From the NCBI RefSeq assembly GCF_001742165.1, contig NZ_CP016444.1, forward strand, positions 310,001 to 374,000: a stretch of DNA of 64,000 bases. The letters are read 5' to 3'. Of this stretch, positions 36,446-45,863 are shown in pieces (the stretch's first letter is position 1; every line of letters begins with the position of its first letter). The notes under the pieces were generated by a model. It ran no database searches and was not told where the DNA came from. It saw nothing but the letters and a program-made list of their open reading frames with translations. The position numbers and the translations under genes were made by a program. The stretch comes from Burkholderia stabilis (GTDB lineage: Bacteria; Pseudomonadota; Gammaproteobacteria; Burkholderiales; Burkholderiaceae).

Positions 36446-37596
36446 CGCTTCACTCCATTGCATCCATGTAACTGCAAAAATTCCCGGTTTTCGTTCATCT
36501 CTCCCACCTCAATGTTCTTCGCGGACGCATTGTCCGCGATCCGGCGCCCCGCGCCTATCCCGGCGCGCAACGCCCGAACGGCGCGCCGCAGCAGGTTGCC
36601 GCGGCCACGCCATCTATCCCTGTTCCCCAACGCCGCGCGCATTCGCTCCATCAACGCCAGCACCTCCGGCCGATTCTCCCCCTTCGCGTGCACGAAGTGA
36701 TACCTGAGCACCGAATCGACCTCGTGACGGCTCACGCGCACGAGGCCGCTGCGCTTCAGATATCCGTCGGCGAGCGGCACGCGCGCCAGCGCCACGCCGA
36801 GCCCCGCTTCGGCCGCCGCCAGCACGAGGTTGTAATCCTCGAAACGACGATCCTGCGCGCGCGGCTTGAACGACACGCCCAGCGCATCGAACCAGGTGCG
36901 CCAGCCGGTCACGTCGGAGTCGTGCAGCAGCGGCATCTCGAGCAACGCGGCATCGCCGGCCCGACGGCGCAACTTGGCGAGTTGCTCGGCCAGCCGCGGA
37001 TGCGCGACCGGATAAAGCCGCTCCGGCATGAATGCGCGGGTTTCGAGCTGACGCCAGTTGCCGCGACCATACCGGATCGACAGATCCGCTTCGCCGCCGG
37101 CGATATCCACGTTACGGAGATCGATGCCGAGCTCGATGCGCAACGCGGGCGCTTCGCGCTCGAGCGCGCTCTGCCGCTCGAGCAGCCAGAGCTGCGCGAA
37201 TGCGGGCACCACGCTCATCCTGACCAGCCGCGGCGTACGCGGCGAGCGCCATTGATCGGCCGCGCTGTCGATGATCGCGAACGCCTGTTCGATCCGGCCG
37301 ACGAAGCGCTGCCCGTCCGGCGTCAGCCGCACGCCGCGCGCATGACGTTCGAACAGCGCCATGCCCAGCCAGTTTTCGACGGCGGCCACGCGCCGGCTGA
37401 TTGCGCCGTGCGTCACGCCGGAGACGTCGGCGGCCGCCAGGAACGAACCTTCGCGCGCCACCGTACAGACGGTCTCCAGGCTGGCGAGCGGCGGCCGCGG
37501 GCCCGACGCCGATGATACGGCAAGCGCCTCCGCAACCTGGCTTGTACGCGCCGGGCCGCCAGCCCGACGCCGAATCGAGCTGTGAGCCATATTCAT
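36442..37596 (-). CDS. LysR-family transcriptional regulator with C-terminal extension
   Basis: 384 residues; typical members have about 300. The helix-turn-helix is LASLETVCTVAREGSFLAAA with SRRVAAVENWLGMALFERH after a 35-residue lead; the effector domain runs to HFVHAKGENRPEVLALMERM. About 60 further residues follow (GRGNLLRRAVRALRAGIGAG to the stop) and overlap the next gene. It is divergent from the EamA transporter at 37654 and probably regulates it. GcvA/AmpR-like motifs (SIRYGRGNW) place it in that subgroup. Confidence 0.85.
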   Translation of the reverse strand: MNMAHSSIRRRAGGPARTSQVAEALAVSSASGPRPPLASLETVCTVAREGSFLAAADVSGVTHGAISRRVAAVENWLGMALFERHARGVRLTPDGQRFVGRIEQAFAIIDSAADQWRSPRTPRLVRMSVVPAFAQLWLLERQSALEREAPALRIELGIDLRNVDIAGGEADLSIRYGRGNWRQLETRAFMPERLYPVAHPRLAEQLAKLRRRAGDAALLEMPLLHDSDVTGWRTWFDALGVSFKPRAQDRRFEDYNLVLAAAEAGLGVALARVPLADGYLKRSGLVRVSRHEVDSVLRYHFVHAKGENRPEVLALMERMRAALGNRDRWRGRGNLLRRAVRALRAGIGAGRRIADNASAKNIEVGEMNENREFLQLHGCNGVKR

Positions 37597-37653
37597 ATCC
37601 GGGCGTTGATCTGTGCGCTAGCTTAGCATCTCGCGACATCGCACCATTGCCGC

Positions 37654-38553
37654 ATGAACACTCTTTCCCAAGCTTCGTCGCGCGGCGCGCGACAGCCGCT
37701 GGTCGCGGCAGGCGCGGTAGCGTTCACGATCGTGTCGTGGGCTTCCGCATTTCCGTTCATCCGTATCGGTCTGCATGGCCTGACGCCGCTGCAGCTCGCG
37801 GCCGCGCGCTTCGCCACCGCGGCCGTGCTCGTGATCGCGTGGCTCGCGTGGCGACGGCCGCCGAGACCGACGAAACGCGACGCGTTGCGCTTCCTGCTGT
37901 GCGGTTTTCTCGGCATCGCACTCTACAACGCGCTGCTCAATACCGGCGAGCAAACCGTGACTGCCGGCGCGGCGAGTTTCATCGTGAACACGCTGCCGAT
38001 CTTCACCGCGCTGCTGGCCACCGTGTTTCTCCGCGAACGGTTCAATCGCTGGGGATGGCTCGGCTCGCTGGTCAGCCTGGCCGGCATCGCGGTGATCGCG
38101 CACGGGCAGCCGGGCGGCCTCGTCCTCGGCTCGGGGAGCACGCTGATTCTCGGCGCGGCGCTGTGCTCGGCCAGCTATTTCGTGTTGCAGCGGCGGCTGA
38201 TTCCCGTGTACGGCGCGCTCGCCTGTACCGCATACACGCTGCTGGCCGGCGCGCTGCTGCTCACGCCGTGGCTGCCCGGCGCGCTCGCCTCGCTCGGCGG
38301 CGCGTCGCGCGACACGGTGCCGGCGGTCTTGATACTCGGCGTGTTTCCCGCCGCGCTCGGTTACGCGGCCTGGACCTTCGCGCTCGGTTACTTCGGCGCG
38401 GCGCGCGCCGCGAACTTCCTCTATCTGACGCCGGCGGTCGCGACGGCGTTGTCGATGGCGCTGACGGGCGAGCGGCCCGGCATCGAGACGGTGTGCGGCG
38501 GCCTGCTGGCAATCGCAGGCGTGATCTTCGTCGCATTGCGCGGACGTTCCTAG
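37654..38553 (+). CDS. EamA/DMT-family metabolite exporter
   Basis: 299 residues with ten predicted membrane segments made of two EamA repeats (first near SWASAFPFIRIGLHGLTPLQ, second near ASYFVLQRRLIPVYGALACT). This is the RhaT/YdcZ-type drug/metabolite transporter fold, usually exporting amino acids or toxic intermediates. It is divergent from the LysR gene. The cargo is unknown. Confidence 0.88.
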   Translation: MNTLSQASSRGARQPLVAAGAVAFTIVSWASAFPFIRIGLHGLTPLQLAAARFATAAVLVIAWLAWRRPPRPTKRDALRFLLCGFLGIALYNALLNTGEQTVTAGAASFIVNTLPIFTALLATVFLRERFNRWGWLGSLVSLAGIAVIAHGQPGGLVLGSGSTLILGAALCSASYFVLQRRLIPVYGALACTAYTLLAGALLLTPWLPGALASLGGASRDTVPAVLILGVFPAALGYAAWTFALGYFGAARAANFLYLTPAVATALSMALTGERPGIETVCGGLLAIAGVIFVALRGRS

Positions 38554-39152
38554 GATCGCGATTGCATCGGATGACGATCCCGGCCACCGGCTCGACGAAC
38601 CGCAAACGAGCCGGCCTATCCGGGCCTCCGCCTCTGCGTAGCTGAATGTACTGCCCAGGCTTGCGAATCCGCACCCATCCGCAGGCGCCGCCGGACTTGA
38701 CCGTTAGTTGCATGAGAGGCATCGATCCCGATGAAACACAATCGTGAAACCCGGCGCGCGGTCGCGAACGGCCAAAGTGTGCAGACAAATCGACCGAACA
38801 GTTCCCGATTGATTGCATCGCACTGTCCATGGCCATCCGTATCGGCACGGTCGAATAATCGGAGCAATCGGCGATACACCCCCACCGCGATTGCACCGCC
38901 ATCCGCCCGGCTACGCGATTCGCCGAAGCAGGCGGAAACGGGTTCGGATATATTCATGCCCATTGCATTTCGTCTGGAGAAACTGTCCGCTCGCCCGGGC
39001 AGCACACCGGCCACACGCATTCGGCCGGCCTGGCGGCGTGCAAGCGAACCCGTCATGGGTCTTGGAGACTCGTCCCGTCAGACCGATACCCCACGAGGGC
39101 AACCGGCTGCCCGGGACGTCAATAGAAATATCAATCGATTCGGAGATGGCAG
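38554..39152 (+). other. 599-bp intergenic region
   Basis: No convincing gene: short frames have no family resemblance. It begins with an inverted repeat CCGGCTCG (38587-38594) and CGAGCCGG (38607-38614), a possible weak terminator for the EamA gene. It ends with CGGAGA before the start at 39153. GC is visibly lower between about 38740 and 39000, in keeping with a promoter region. Confidence 0.5.
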
Positions 39153-40307
39153 ATGGAACGAAGCACTGTCGGCATGCGCAGCAAACCCCTGATCACCGCC
39201 GTACTGGCCGCCGCCGCGTTTGCGGCCGCCTCGGCCGCGATGGCCGACCAGGTCGTGAAGATCGGCAGCGTCGAGCCGACCACGGGCGGGATCTCGCACC
39301 TCGGCAAGGACAATGAAAACGGCGCGCGCCTCGCGGTCGAGGAAATCAATGCGAAGGGCCTCACGATCGGCGGCAAGAAGATCACGCTGCAGCTCGACGC
39401 GCAGGATGACGCGGCCGACCCGCGCCAGGCCACGCAGGTCGCGCAGAAGCTCGTCGACGACAAGGTCGTCGCGGTCATCGGCCACCTGAACTCGGGCACG
39501 TCGATCCCGGCATCGAAGATCTACAGCGACGCCGGCATCGTGCAGATTTCGCCGTCGGCCACGAACCCGACCTACACGCAGCAAGGCTTCAAGACCACCT
39601 ACCGCGTCGTGGCGACCGACGCGCAGCAAGGCCCGGCGCTCGCGAGCTATGCGCAGGCGAAGGGCGTGAAGAGCGTGGCGGTGGTCGACGATTCGACCGC
39701 GTACGGCCAGGGCCTCGCGAACGAGTTCGAGAAGAAGGCGAAGGCGCTCGGCCTGAAGGTGCTGTCGCACGACGCGACCAACGACAAGGCGGTCGACTTC
39801 CGCGCGATTCTGACGAAGATCAAGGGCGAGAACCCCGACGCGATCATGTACGGCGGCATGGACGCGACCGGCGGGCCGCTCGCGAAGCAGGCGAAGCAGC
39901 TCGGCCTGCGCGCGAAGATCCTGTCCGGCGACGGCGTGTGCACCGACTCGTTGGCCGACCTGGCCGGCCCGGCGGCCGACAACGTGCTGTGCTCGCAAGC
40001 CGGTGCGGCGCTCGAGAAGATGCCGGGTGGCGCCGACTTCCTCGCCAAGTACCAGAAGCGCTTCGGCCAGGGCATCAAGTTCGACGCGCCGTTCGCGTAT
40101 GACGCGGTCTACATCGCGGTCGACGCGATGAAGCGCGCGAACTCGATCGACCCGGCGAAGATCCTCGCGGCAATGCCGGCGACGAAGTACGACGGCGTGA
40201 TCGGCACGACGACGTTCGACGCGAAGGGCGACCTGACGCACGGGATCATCTCGATCTACGGCTACAAGAGCGGCAAGAAGACCTTCCTCGACCAGGTGAA
40301 GATGTAA
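39153..40307 (+). CDS. branched-chain amino acid ABC transporter substrate-binding protein
   Basis: 384 residues, periplasmic type I binding protein of the LivK/LivJ family. Signal peptide MRSKPLITAVLAAAAFAAAS (the first seven residues may be untranslated if 39174 is used), then DQVVKIGSVEPTTGGISHLGKD. It has the typical GHLNSGTSIPASKIYSDAGI and YGGMDATGGPLAKQAKQLGL segments. No permease or ATPase genes follow, so it must work with a Liv-type transporter elsewhere. Leu/Ile/Val or a related amide is the likely ligand. Confidence 0.92.
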   Translation: MERSTVGMRSKPLITAVLAAAAFAAASAAMADQVVKIGSVEPTTGGISHLGKDNENGARLAVEEINAKGLTIGGKKITLQLDAQDDAADPRQATQVAQKLVDDKVVAVIGHLNSGTSIPASKIYSDAGIVQISPSATNPTYTQQGFKTTYRVVATDAQQGPALASYAQAKGVKSVAVVDDSTAYGQGLANEFEKKAKALGLKVLSHDATNDKAVDFRAILTKIKGENPDAIMYGGMDATGGPLAKQAKQLGLRAKILSGDGVCTDSLADLAGPAADNVLCSQAGAALEKMPGGADFLAKYQKRFGQGIKFDAPFAYDAVYIAVDAMKRANSIDPAKILAAMPATKYDGVIGTTTFDAKGDLTHGIISIYGYKSGKKTFLDQVKM

Positions 40308-40325
40308 TCCGCCACGGAGCCGGCA

Positions 40326-40346
40326 CGACGGGAACGCCACCCGTCG
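40326..40346 (+). terminator. possible terminator after the binding-protein gene
   Basis: CGACGGG and CCCGTCG form a perfect 7-bp stem around AACGCCA, 18 nt after the stop, followed by further GC-rich pairing but no U-run. Confidence 0.4.
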
Positions 40347-40394
40347 GCGCCGGCGCCGTGCGCGACGCATTCTGTTTTACGGAGACGAAGCAAC

Positions 40395-40697
40395 ATGTGT
40401 GCAATGGCGTATACCGAATTTCAGCAGGAGTTGAAAAAAGCGCAGCTGACGTCGCGCGAATTCGCGCGTCTGATCCGGATGAACGAAAGCTCGATCACGA
40501 ACTATTCGAGCAAGGGCACGGTCCCGTCCCACCTCGCGGTCATCGCGAAACTGATCGGCACGCTGGCCGCGCACGAGATCGACTTCCGGCGCGTGATCCG
40601 GCAGATGCGGATCGAACCGAAACGGCCGCGCGGCGTCGGCGTGTTTCCGGCGGCCGACAAGCCGCGCGCGCGGAAAACCGCGAAAGCCGATTCCTGA
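40395..40697 (+). CDS. small XRE/Cro-type helix-turn-helix protein
   Basis: 100 residues. The region LTSREFARLIRMNESSITNY followed by SSKGTVPSHLAVIAKLIGTL reads as a Cro/C1-type helix-turn-helix, then a basic C-terminal tail (RIEPKRPRG, ARKTAKADS). The first ATG (40395) has CGGAGA 11 nt upstream; ATG 40404 is an alternative. It may be a DNA-binding regulator of its neighbours. It lies 87 nt after the amino-acid-binding protein, past a weak hairpin, and is convergent with the ydiJ-like gene. Confidence 0.75.
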   Translation: MCAMAYTEFQQELKKAQLTSREFARLIRMNESSITNYSSKGTVPSHLAVIAKLIGTLAAHEIDFRRVIRQMRIEPKRPRGVGVFPAADKPRARKTAKADS

Positions 40698-40782
40698 GCC
40701 TCCGCATGCGTCGAGCGCGGCACGCATGCCGCCCGACGCACGATGCCGTCACACGGGCAACGCGAGACGCGCCGCCCGGTCG

Positions 40783-43700
40783 TCACCCCGCCGCACGCAC
40801 GTGATCGAGCAGCGCCTGCAACGGATGGCGCAACTGCCGCGCGGACAGGCGCTTCACCTGGCTGCGGCACGAATACCCGGTCGCCAGCGCTTCGCCGTCT
40901 TCCTCCGGCGCCGCGACATGCGCCGCCCACGATTGCGCATAGATCGTCTTCGACGTCGCCAGATTGCGCGCCTCGTGCCCGTACGTGCCGGACATCCCGC
41001 AGCACCCGGTTGCCTGAACCTGCAAGCGCAGCCCGCAGCGCGCGAACACCTGCGCCCACTGCTTGCCGCTGTCCGGCGCATTGGTCTTTTCGGTACAGTG
41101 CGGCAGCAGCCGGTACGCGCGCGACACGCCGCCTGCGCCGGCCTCCGGCAGCGCCTGCAGCAGCCATTCCTGCGGCAGCGCGACCTGCGGCACGTCGTCC
41201 AGCCCCGCCACCTTCAGGTATTCCTGCCGATACGTGAGCGTCATCGCCGGATCGAGGCCGACCAGCGTAACGCCTGAACGCGCGAGCGCGGCAAGCTGCG
41301 CGGCATTGCGGATCGCCGCCTTCCCGAACGCGTGGAGAAAACCCTGCACGTGCAGCGCCTTGCCGTTCGGCGCGAGCGGCGCGAGCCACACCTGGAAACC
41401 GAGGCGCGCGGCCAGCTCGATCAGCGTCGCCAGTTGCGCGGTATCGAAATAGCGCGTGAACGTGTCCTGCACGATGACGACGCTGCGCGCGCGCTGCGCG
41501 TCGCTCAGCGCCGCGAGCGCATGCGGTTCGGCCGGCCGCACGCGCCATTCGCGCATCACGGCCGCGAGATCGAAGCGGCTCAGGAGCGGGCTGTCGACCA
41601 TGCCGACGTGGCGCGCCAGCAGCGTGCGCACCCAGCCCGCGCCCATGAGCCCGTTGTACAGCGCGGGCACCCGCGCCATCCACGGCATCGTGAATTCGAG
41701 CGAGCCGATCAGGTAGTCGCGCAGCGGCCGCATGTAGCGCTGGTGATACAGCTCGAGAAAGCGTGAACGGAACTCGGGCACGTTGACCTTGACCGGGCAC
41801 TGCCCCGCGCACGACTTGCATGCGAGACACCCGGCCATCGCGTCGTACACCTCGTGCGAGAAATCGGCTTCGCCGCTGCGCGCGGCGCGACTGTTGCGCC
41901 AGCGGGCGGCGAAACCGCGCAGGAACGGCTGCCGCTCACGCGCGGCCGCGACGACGTCGACGCCGGCCTGTCCTTGCAGGCGCAACCATTCGCGCATCAG
42001 CGACGCGCGCCCCTTCGGCGAATGCACGCGCTCGCGCGTCGCCTTCCACGACGGGCACATCGCGTCGTCCGGATCGAAGTTGTAGCACGCGCCGTTGCCG
42101 TTGCAATGCATCGCGGTGCCGTAGCTCTGCCACACGCGCTCGTCGATCTGCCGGTCGTGCTCGCCGCGCGTAGGCACTTCGTCGATCTTCAGCAGCCGCA
42201 TCGTGTGGTCCGGCGGCGTCGCGATCTTGCCCGGGTTGAACTGGTTGTGCGGATCGAACGCGGCCTTCAGTTGCTGCAGCGACGGATACAGCTCGCCGAA
42301 GAAGACCGGCGCATATTCGGAGCGCACGCCCTTGCCGTGCTCGCCCCACAGCAGGCCGCCGTGGCGCTGCGTCAGCTCGGCCACCGCATCGGACACCGGC
42401 CGCACCAGCGCCGCCTGCCGCGGGTCCTTCATGTCGAGCGCCGGGCGCACGTGCAGGACGCCCGCATCGACGTGGCCGAACATCCCGTACTGCAGCCCGT
42501 GGCCGTCGAGCAGTGCGCGGAATTCCGCGATGTACGCGGCGAGGTTCTCGGGCGGCACCGCGGTGTCCTCGACGAACGGCTGCGGGCGCGCCTCGCCCTG
42601 CACGTTGCCGAGCAGGCCGACCGCGCGCTTGCGCATCGCGTACACGCGCTTCACCGCGTCGTCGCCGGCCGCGATCGTATGGCCGAGGCGTTCCACGCTC
42701 GTGTCGGTGCGCAGATGATCGACGAACGCGCGCACGCGCGCGTCGACGTCTTGCGCGTCGTCGCCGCTGAATTCGATCAGGTTGATGCCGAGCGTCGGCC
42801 GCTGGTCGTCCTGCGGAAAATACTCGGCCACGCTGCTCCACACGAAGTCCTTCATCGCGAGCATCAGCACTTTCGAGTCGACCGTCTCGATCGACAGCGG
42901 CCGGTGCGCGATCAGCGCGCGCGCGTCGCGCAGCGCGTCCATGAAGCCCGCATAACGCACGTTGACCAGCACCGAAACCTTCGGGATCGGCAGCACGTTG
43001 AGCTTCGCCTCGACGACGAAACCGAGCGAGCCTTCGGCGCCGCACAGCACGCTGTTCAGGTTGAAGCGGCCGTCGGGTTCGCGCAGGTGCGCGAGGTCGT
43101 AGCCGGTCAGGCAGCGGTTGAGCTTCGGAAACTTCGCTTCGATCAGCGCGGCTTTGTCGTCGCTGATGCGACGCGCGGTGCGGTAGACCTTGCCGATGCG
43201 GTCCTGCCGCGCGCAGCGGCGCTCGAGTTCGTCATCCGCCAGCGCGTCGCTGTGCAGTTGCTCGCCGCCCATCAGCACGAAATCCAGCTCGAGCACGTGG
43301 TCGCGCGTCTTGCCGTACGTGCAGCTGCCCTGCCCGCTCGCGTCGGTGTTGATCATCCCGCCGACGGTCGCGCGGTTCGACGTCGACAGCTCCGGTGCGA
43401 AAAACAGCCCGTGCGGCTTCAACGCCGCGTTGAGCTGATCCTTGACGACGCCCGCCTGCACGCGCACCCAGCGCCGCTCGACGTCGATTTCGAGGATCCG
43501 GTTCATGTTGCGCGACAGGTCGACGACCACGCCGTCGGTCAGCGACTGACCGTTGGTGCCCGTGCCGCCGCCGCGCGCGGCCACCTTGACGTCGCGATGC
43601 GCGGGTTCGGCGAGCAGCCTCGCCAGCAGTTGCACGTCGTCGGCATGCGCGGGACAGATCACCGCCTGCGGCAGGCGCTGGTAGATCGAGTTGTCGGTGG

Positions 43701-43830
43701 ACTGGACCGTCCGGTTCGCATGGTCCGCGCGGATTTCCCCGGCGAAGCCGGCGGCCTGCAGGGCGGCCAGAAAATCACGGTACGGGCTCGCGGGCGGGCT
43801 GGCGGGACGGGGCAACGGGGCGATCGACAT
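40783..43830 (-). CDS. ydiJ: FAD/Fe-S dehydrogenase, YdiJ-type (D-2-hydroxyacid dehydrogenase)
   Basis: 1015 residues, almost the E. coli YdiJ length. In order: FAD-binding PCMH domain with VAARGGGTGTNGQSLTDG and GGMINTDASGQGSCTYGKT, FAD-oxidase C-terminal domain (to about 470), a 4Fe-4S segment CLACKSCAGQCPVKVNVPEF, and a CCG domain with GCCGMSGTYGHE. The start MSIAPLPRP at 43830 is preferred to an ATG eight codons upstream. YdiJ proteins oxidise D-2-hydroxyglutarate/D-lactate-like acids and pass electrons to the respiratory chain. Divergent from the LysR gene at 43995. Confidence 0.92.
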   Translation of the reverse strand: MSIAPLPRPASPPASPYRDFLAALQAAGFAGEIRADHANRTVQSTDNSIYQRLPQAVICPAHADDVQLLARLLAEPAHRDVKVAARGGGTGTNGQSLTDGVVVDLSRNMNRILEIDVERRWVRVQAGVVKDQLNAALKPHGLFFAPELSTSNRATVGGMINTDASGQGSCTYGKTRDHVLELDFVLMGGEQLHSDALADDELERRCARQDRIGKVYRTARRISDDKAALIEAKFPKLNRCLTGYDLAHLREPDGRFNLNSVLCGAEGSLGFVVEAKLNVLPIPKVSVLVNVRYAGFMDALRDARALIAHRPLSIETVDSKVLMLAMKDFVWSSVAEYFPQDDQRPTLGINLIEFSGDDAQDVDARVRAFVDHLRTDTSVERLGHTIAAGDDAVKRVYAMRKRAVGLLGNVQGEARPQPFVEDTAVPPENLAAYIAEFRALLDGHGLQYGMFGHVDAGVLHVRPALDMKDPRQAALVRPVSDAVAELTQRHGGLLWGEHGKGVRSEYAPVFFGELYPSLQQLKAAFDPHNQFNPGKIATPPDHTMRLLKIDEVPTRGEHDRQIDERVWQSYGTAMHCNGNGACYNFDPDDAMCPSWKATRERVHSPKGRASLMREWLRLQGQAGVDVVAAARERQPFLRGFAARWRNSRAARSGEADFSHEVYDAMAGCLACKSCAGQCPVKVNVPEFRSRFLELYHQRYMRPLRDYLIGSLEFTMPWMARVPALYNGLMGAGWVRTLLARHVGMVDSPLLSRFDLAAVMREWRVRPAEPHALAALSDAQRARSVVIVQDTFTRYFDTAQLATLIELAARLGFQVWLAPLAPNGKALHVQGFLHAFGKAAIRNAAQLAALARSGVTLVGLDPAMTLTYRQEYLKVAGLDDVPQVALPQEWLLQALPEAGAGGVSRAYRLLPHCTEKTNAPDSGKQWAQVFARCGLRLQVQATGCCGMSGTYGHEARNLATSKTIYAQSWAAHVAAPEEDGEALATGYSCRSQVKRLSARQLRHPLQALLDHVRAAG

Positions 43831-43879
43831 GGGGTGAAAGCGGGGCAAGAACACAATGTGGCTGGAACCGGTGGGCGGG

Positions 43880-43908
43880 CTTGCGTCAAAACATGAGTTT
43901 TGAGCAAG
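43880..43908. promoter_or_regulatory. long inverted repeat between ydiJ and lysR
   Basis: TCAAAAC (43886-43892) and GTTTTGA (43897-43903) flank ATGA, and the arms continue as CTTGC/GCAAG with a one-base bulge, 12 paired positions in all. CATGAGTTTT within it recurs inverted at 43988-43997, on the lysR start. A likely LysR-family or other dimeric regulator site. Confidence 0.5.
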
Positions 43909-43994
43909 TTTCCGTGCAACCGGGAATTCCAGTATCTTGCTAATCTACGTGCGAAACAAACGAATTCTCGTCCGGCGAATATTGCATAAAACTC

Positions 43995-44882
43995 ATGAAT
44001 TACCGTCGCCTCACCCCGTCCATGTCGCTGCTGCTCGTATTCGAGGCCGCCGCGCGGCACGAAAGCTACACGCGCGCCGCCGAGGAACTGTCGCTGAGCC
44101 AGAGCGCGATCAGCCGGCAGGTCCAGACGCTCGAAGATCAGCTCGGCGTGCCGCTGTTTCGCCGCGAAGGGCGCTCGGTGAAGCTGACGGAAGTCGGTCG
44201 CCGCTACTTCGCCGAGCTGAGCGGCGCGCTCGGGCGCATCCGCGGCGCGACCTTGCAGGCAATGTCCCACCAGGCCGGTGCCGGCACGCTGCGGCTTGCG
44301 ACATTGCCGACGTTCGGCTCGAAATGGCTGCTGCCGCACCTGCACGACTTCTACGCCGCGCACCCGGGCGTGACCGTGCACCTTCATTCGCGGATCGGCG
44401 CCATCGATTTCCTCAACGACGACCTCGACGCGGCGATTACCGTCGGCGCGGGCGACTGGCCCGGCCTGCACGCGCACCGGCTGTACAACGAGTTCCTGAT
44501 CGCGATCGCGAGCCCCGAGGCGGGCAGCCGCAAGGCCGCCGCGCGCACGCCGGCGTGGGCCGCGAAGCAGACGCTGCTCGGCGTGACGAGCAACCAGCAG
44601 GCGTGGGCGGAATGGTTCTCGCACTATCGGCTCGACCATCGCCAGATGCGCATCGGCCCGAGCTTCGAGCTGACGTCGCACCTGATCCAGGCCGTCCGGG
44701 CCGGGATGGGGATCGGGCTGGTGCCGAAGGTGCTGGTGGAAGACGAACTGAGCCGCAACGAGCTCGTGTCGATCGGCGACGCGATTACCAGCCAGCGCAG
44801 CTACTACCTCGTCTACCCGCCGGGGAACGAGACGCTGCCGTCGCTCGTCGCATTCCGGGAATGGCTGCTGAAATCGTGCTGA
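43995..44882 (+). CDS. LysR-family regulator, GcvA-like
   Basis: 295 residues. Helix-turn-helix at about 20-65 (SMSLLLVFEAAARHESYTRA, LSLSQSAISRQVQTLEDQLG), then the periplasmic-binding-like effector domain with RLATLPTFGSKWLLPHLHDF and the IGLVPKVLVEDEL region. This is the GcvA/AmpR-like subgroup. It is divergent from the ydiJ-like gene with an inverted repeat between and probably regulates it in response to a 2-hydroxy acid; the ligand is inferred only. Convergent with the LysR gene at 44902. Confidence 0.9.
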   Translation: MNYRRLTPSMSLLLVFEAAARHESYTRAAEELSLSQSAISRQVQTLEDQLGVPLFRREGRSVKLTEVGRRYFAELSGALGRIRGATLQAMSHQAGAGTLRLATLPTFGSKWLLPHLHDFYAAHPGVTVHLHSRIGAIDFLNDDLDAAITVGAGDWPGLHAHRLYNEFLIAIASPEAGSRKAAARTPAWAAKQTLLGVTSNQQAWAEWFSHYRLDHRQMRIGPSFELTSHLIQAVRAGMGIGLVPKVLVEDELSRNELVSIGDAITSQRSYYLVYPPGNETLPSLVAFREWLLKSC

Positions 44883-44901
44883 ACCGCCGCCGGCGTGCCG
44901 C

Positions 44902-45753
44902 TCAGGTGCGCCATTCGCCGAGAATCTGCTCGGCGAGGTAGTCGCACGGCGGGCGCGCGGATTGCGCGCTGCGCGCGAGCACGACCTCGAGTTCGCCCAG
45001 CGGCGGCAGCCCGTGGCTCTCCGAAAGCTGGACGAGATGGTCGGGCACGCAGCAGCGCGCGAGCGGCGCGACCGCGAGGCCGGCCTCCACCATGCTGAGC
45101 AGCCCGAGGTAACTCGGGCTTTCGTACGACATGCGGAACGGGATGTGCTGCCGGTTCAGCGCCTTGACCGCATGGTCGCGCGCCATGCTGCCGCCGTGCG
45201 TGAAAAAGGCGACCGGCAGCGGCCGCTCCTCCCACACGTTGCGTTTCGGCGATCCGGTCCAGACGATCGGCTCCATCCGGATCAGCTCGCCAGTCACGCC
45301 CTTGATCCGCGTGAGACACGCGAGATCGACCGTGTTGTCCTTCAGCATCGGCACGAGCGCGCTGCTCGGCTGGCCGATCACGCGCACTTCGACGCGCGGA
45401 TGCGTCGCGGCGAATTTGCCGAGCACCTGCGGCAGCAGCGACGAGATGTAATCGTCCGGCACGCCGATCGTCACGCGGCCGCGGATCTCCGGGCGCACGA
45501 CCGACGCCCACGCCTCGTCGCGCATCGCCAGCATCCGGCGGCCGTATTCGGCGAGCATCCTGCCGTCGTCGGTCGCCGTCACGTTGCGCGTATCGCGGAT
45601 GAACAGCGGCTTGCCGAGCGCGTCTTCCAGCGTCTTGATCTGCATGCTCACCGCCGACGGCGACCGATGCACGGCCTGCGCGCCCTGCGCGAACGATCCG
45701 GACTCCGCCACGGCCACCACCATCGCCAGCACATCGAGGTCGAGCTTTTTCAT
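44902..45753 (-). CDS. LysR-family regulator
   Basis: 283 residues. N-terminal helix-turn-helix LDLDVLAMVVAVAESGSFAQ and HRSPSAVSMQIKTLEDALGK, then an effector domain beginning RGRVTIGVPDDYISSLLPQV. ATG 45753 is the natural start. It is divergent from the LysE-type exporter at 45864, the classic ArgP/LysE-style arrangement, so it probably activates that gene in response to an amino acid. The 110-bp gap between them is AT-rich. Confidence 0.9.
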   Translation of the reverse strand: MKKLDLDVLAMVVAVAESGSFAQGAQAVHRSPSAVSMQIKTLEDALGKPLFIRDTRNVTATDDGRMLAEYGRRMLAMRDEAWASVVRPEIRGRVTIGVPDDYISSLLPQVLGKFAATHPRVEVRVIGQPSSALVPMLKDNTVDLACLTRIKGVTGELIRMEPIVWTGSPKRNVWEERPLPVAFFTHGGSMARDHAVKALNRQHIPFRMSYESPSYLGLLSMVEAGLAVAPLARCCVPDHLVQLSESHGLPPLGELEVVLARSAQSARPPCDYLAEQILGEWRT

Positions 45754-45863
45754 CGCATTCAGAAAATCTGATCAATCGATTCAGTTTATCCCGTTTTACT
45801 GTTCACCTCCACGGTCGGACAATGCATTCCGTCAGCACTCACTCGTTGCAGGAATCGTCAGAT

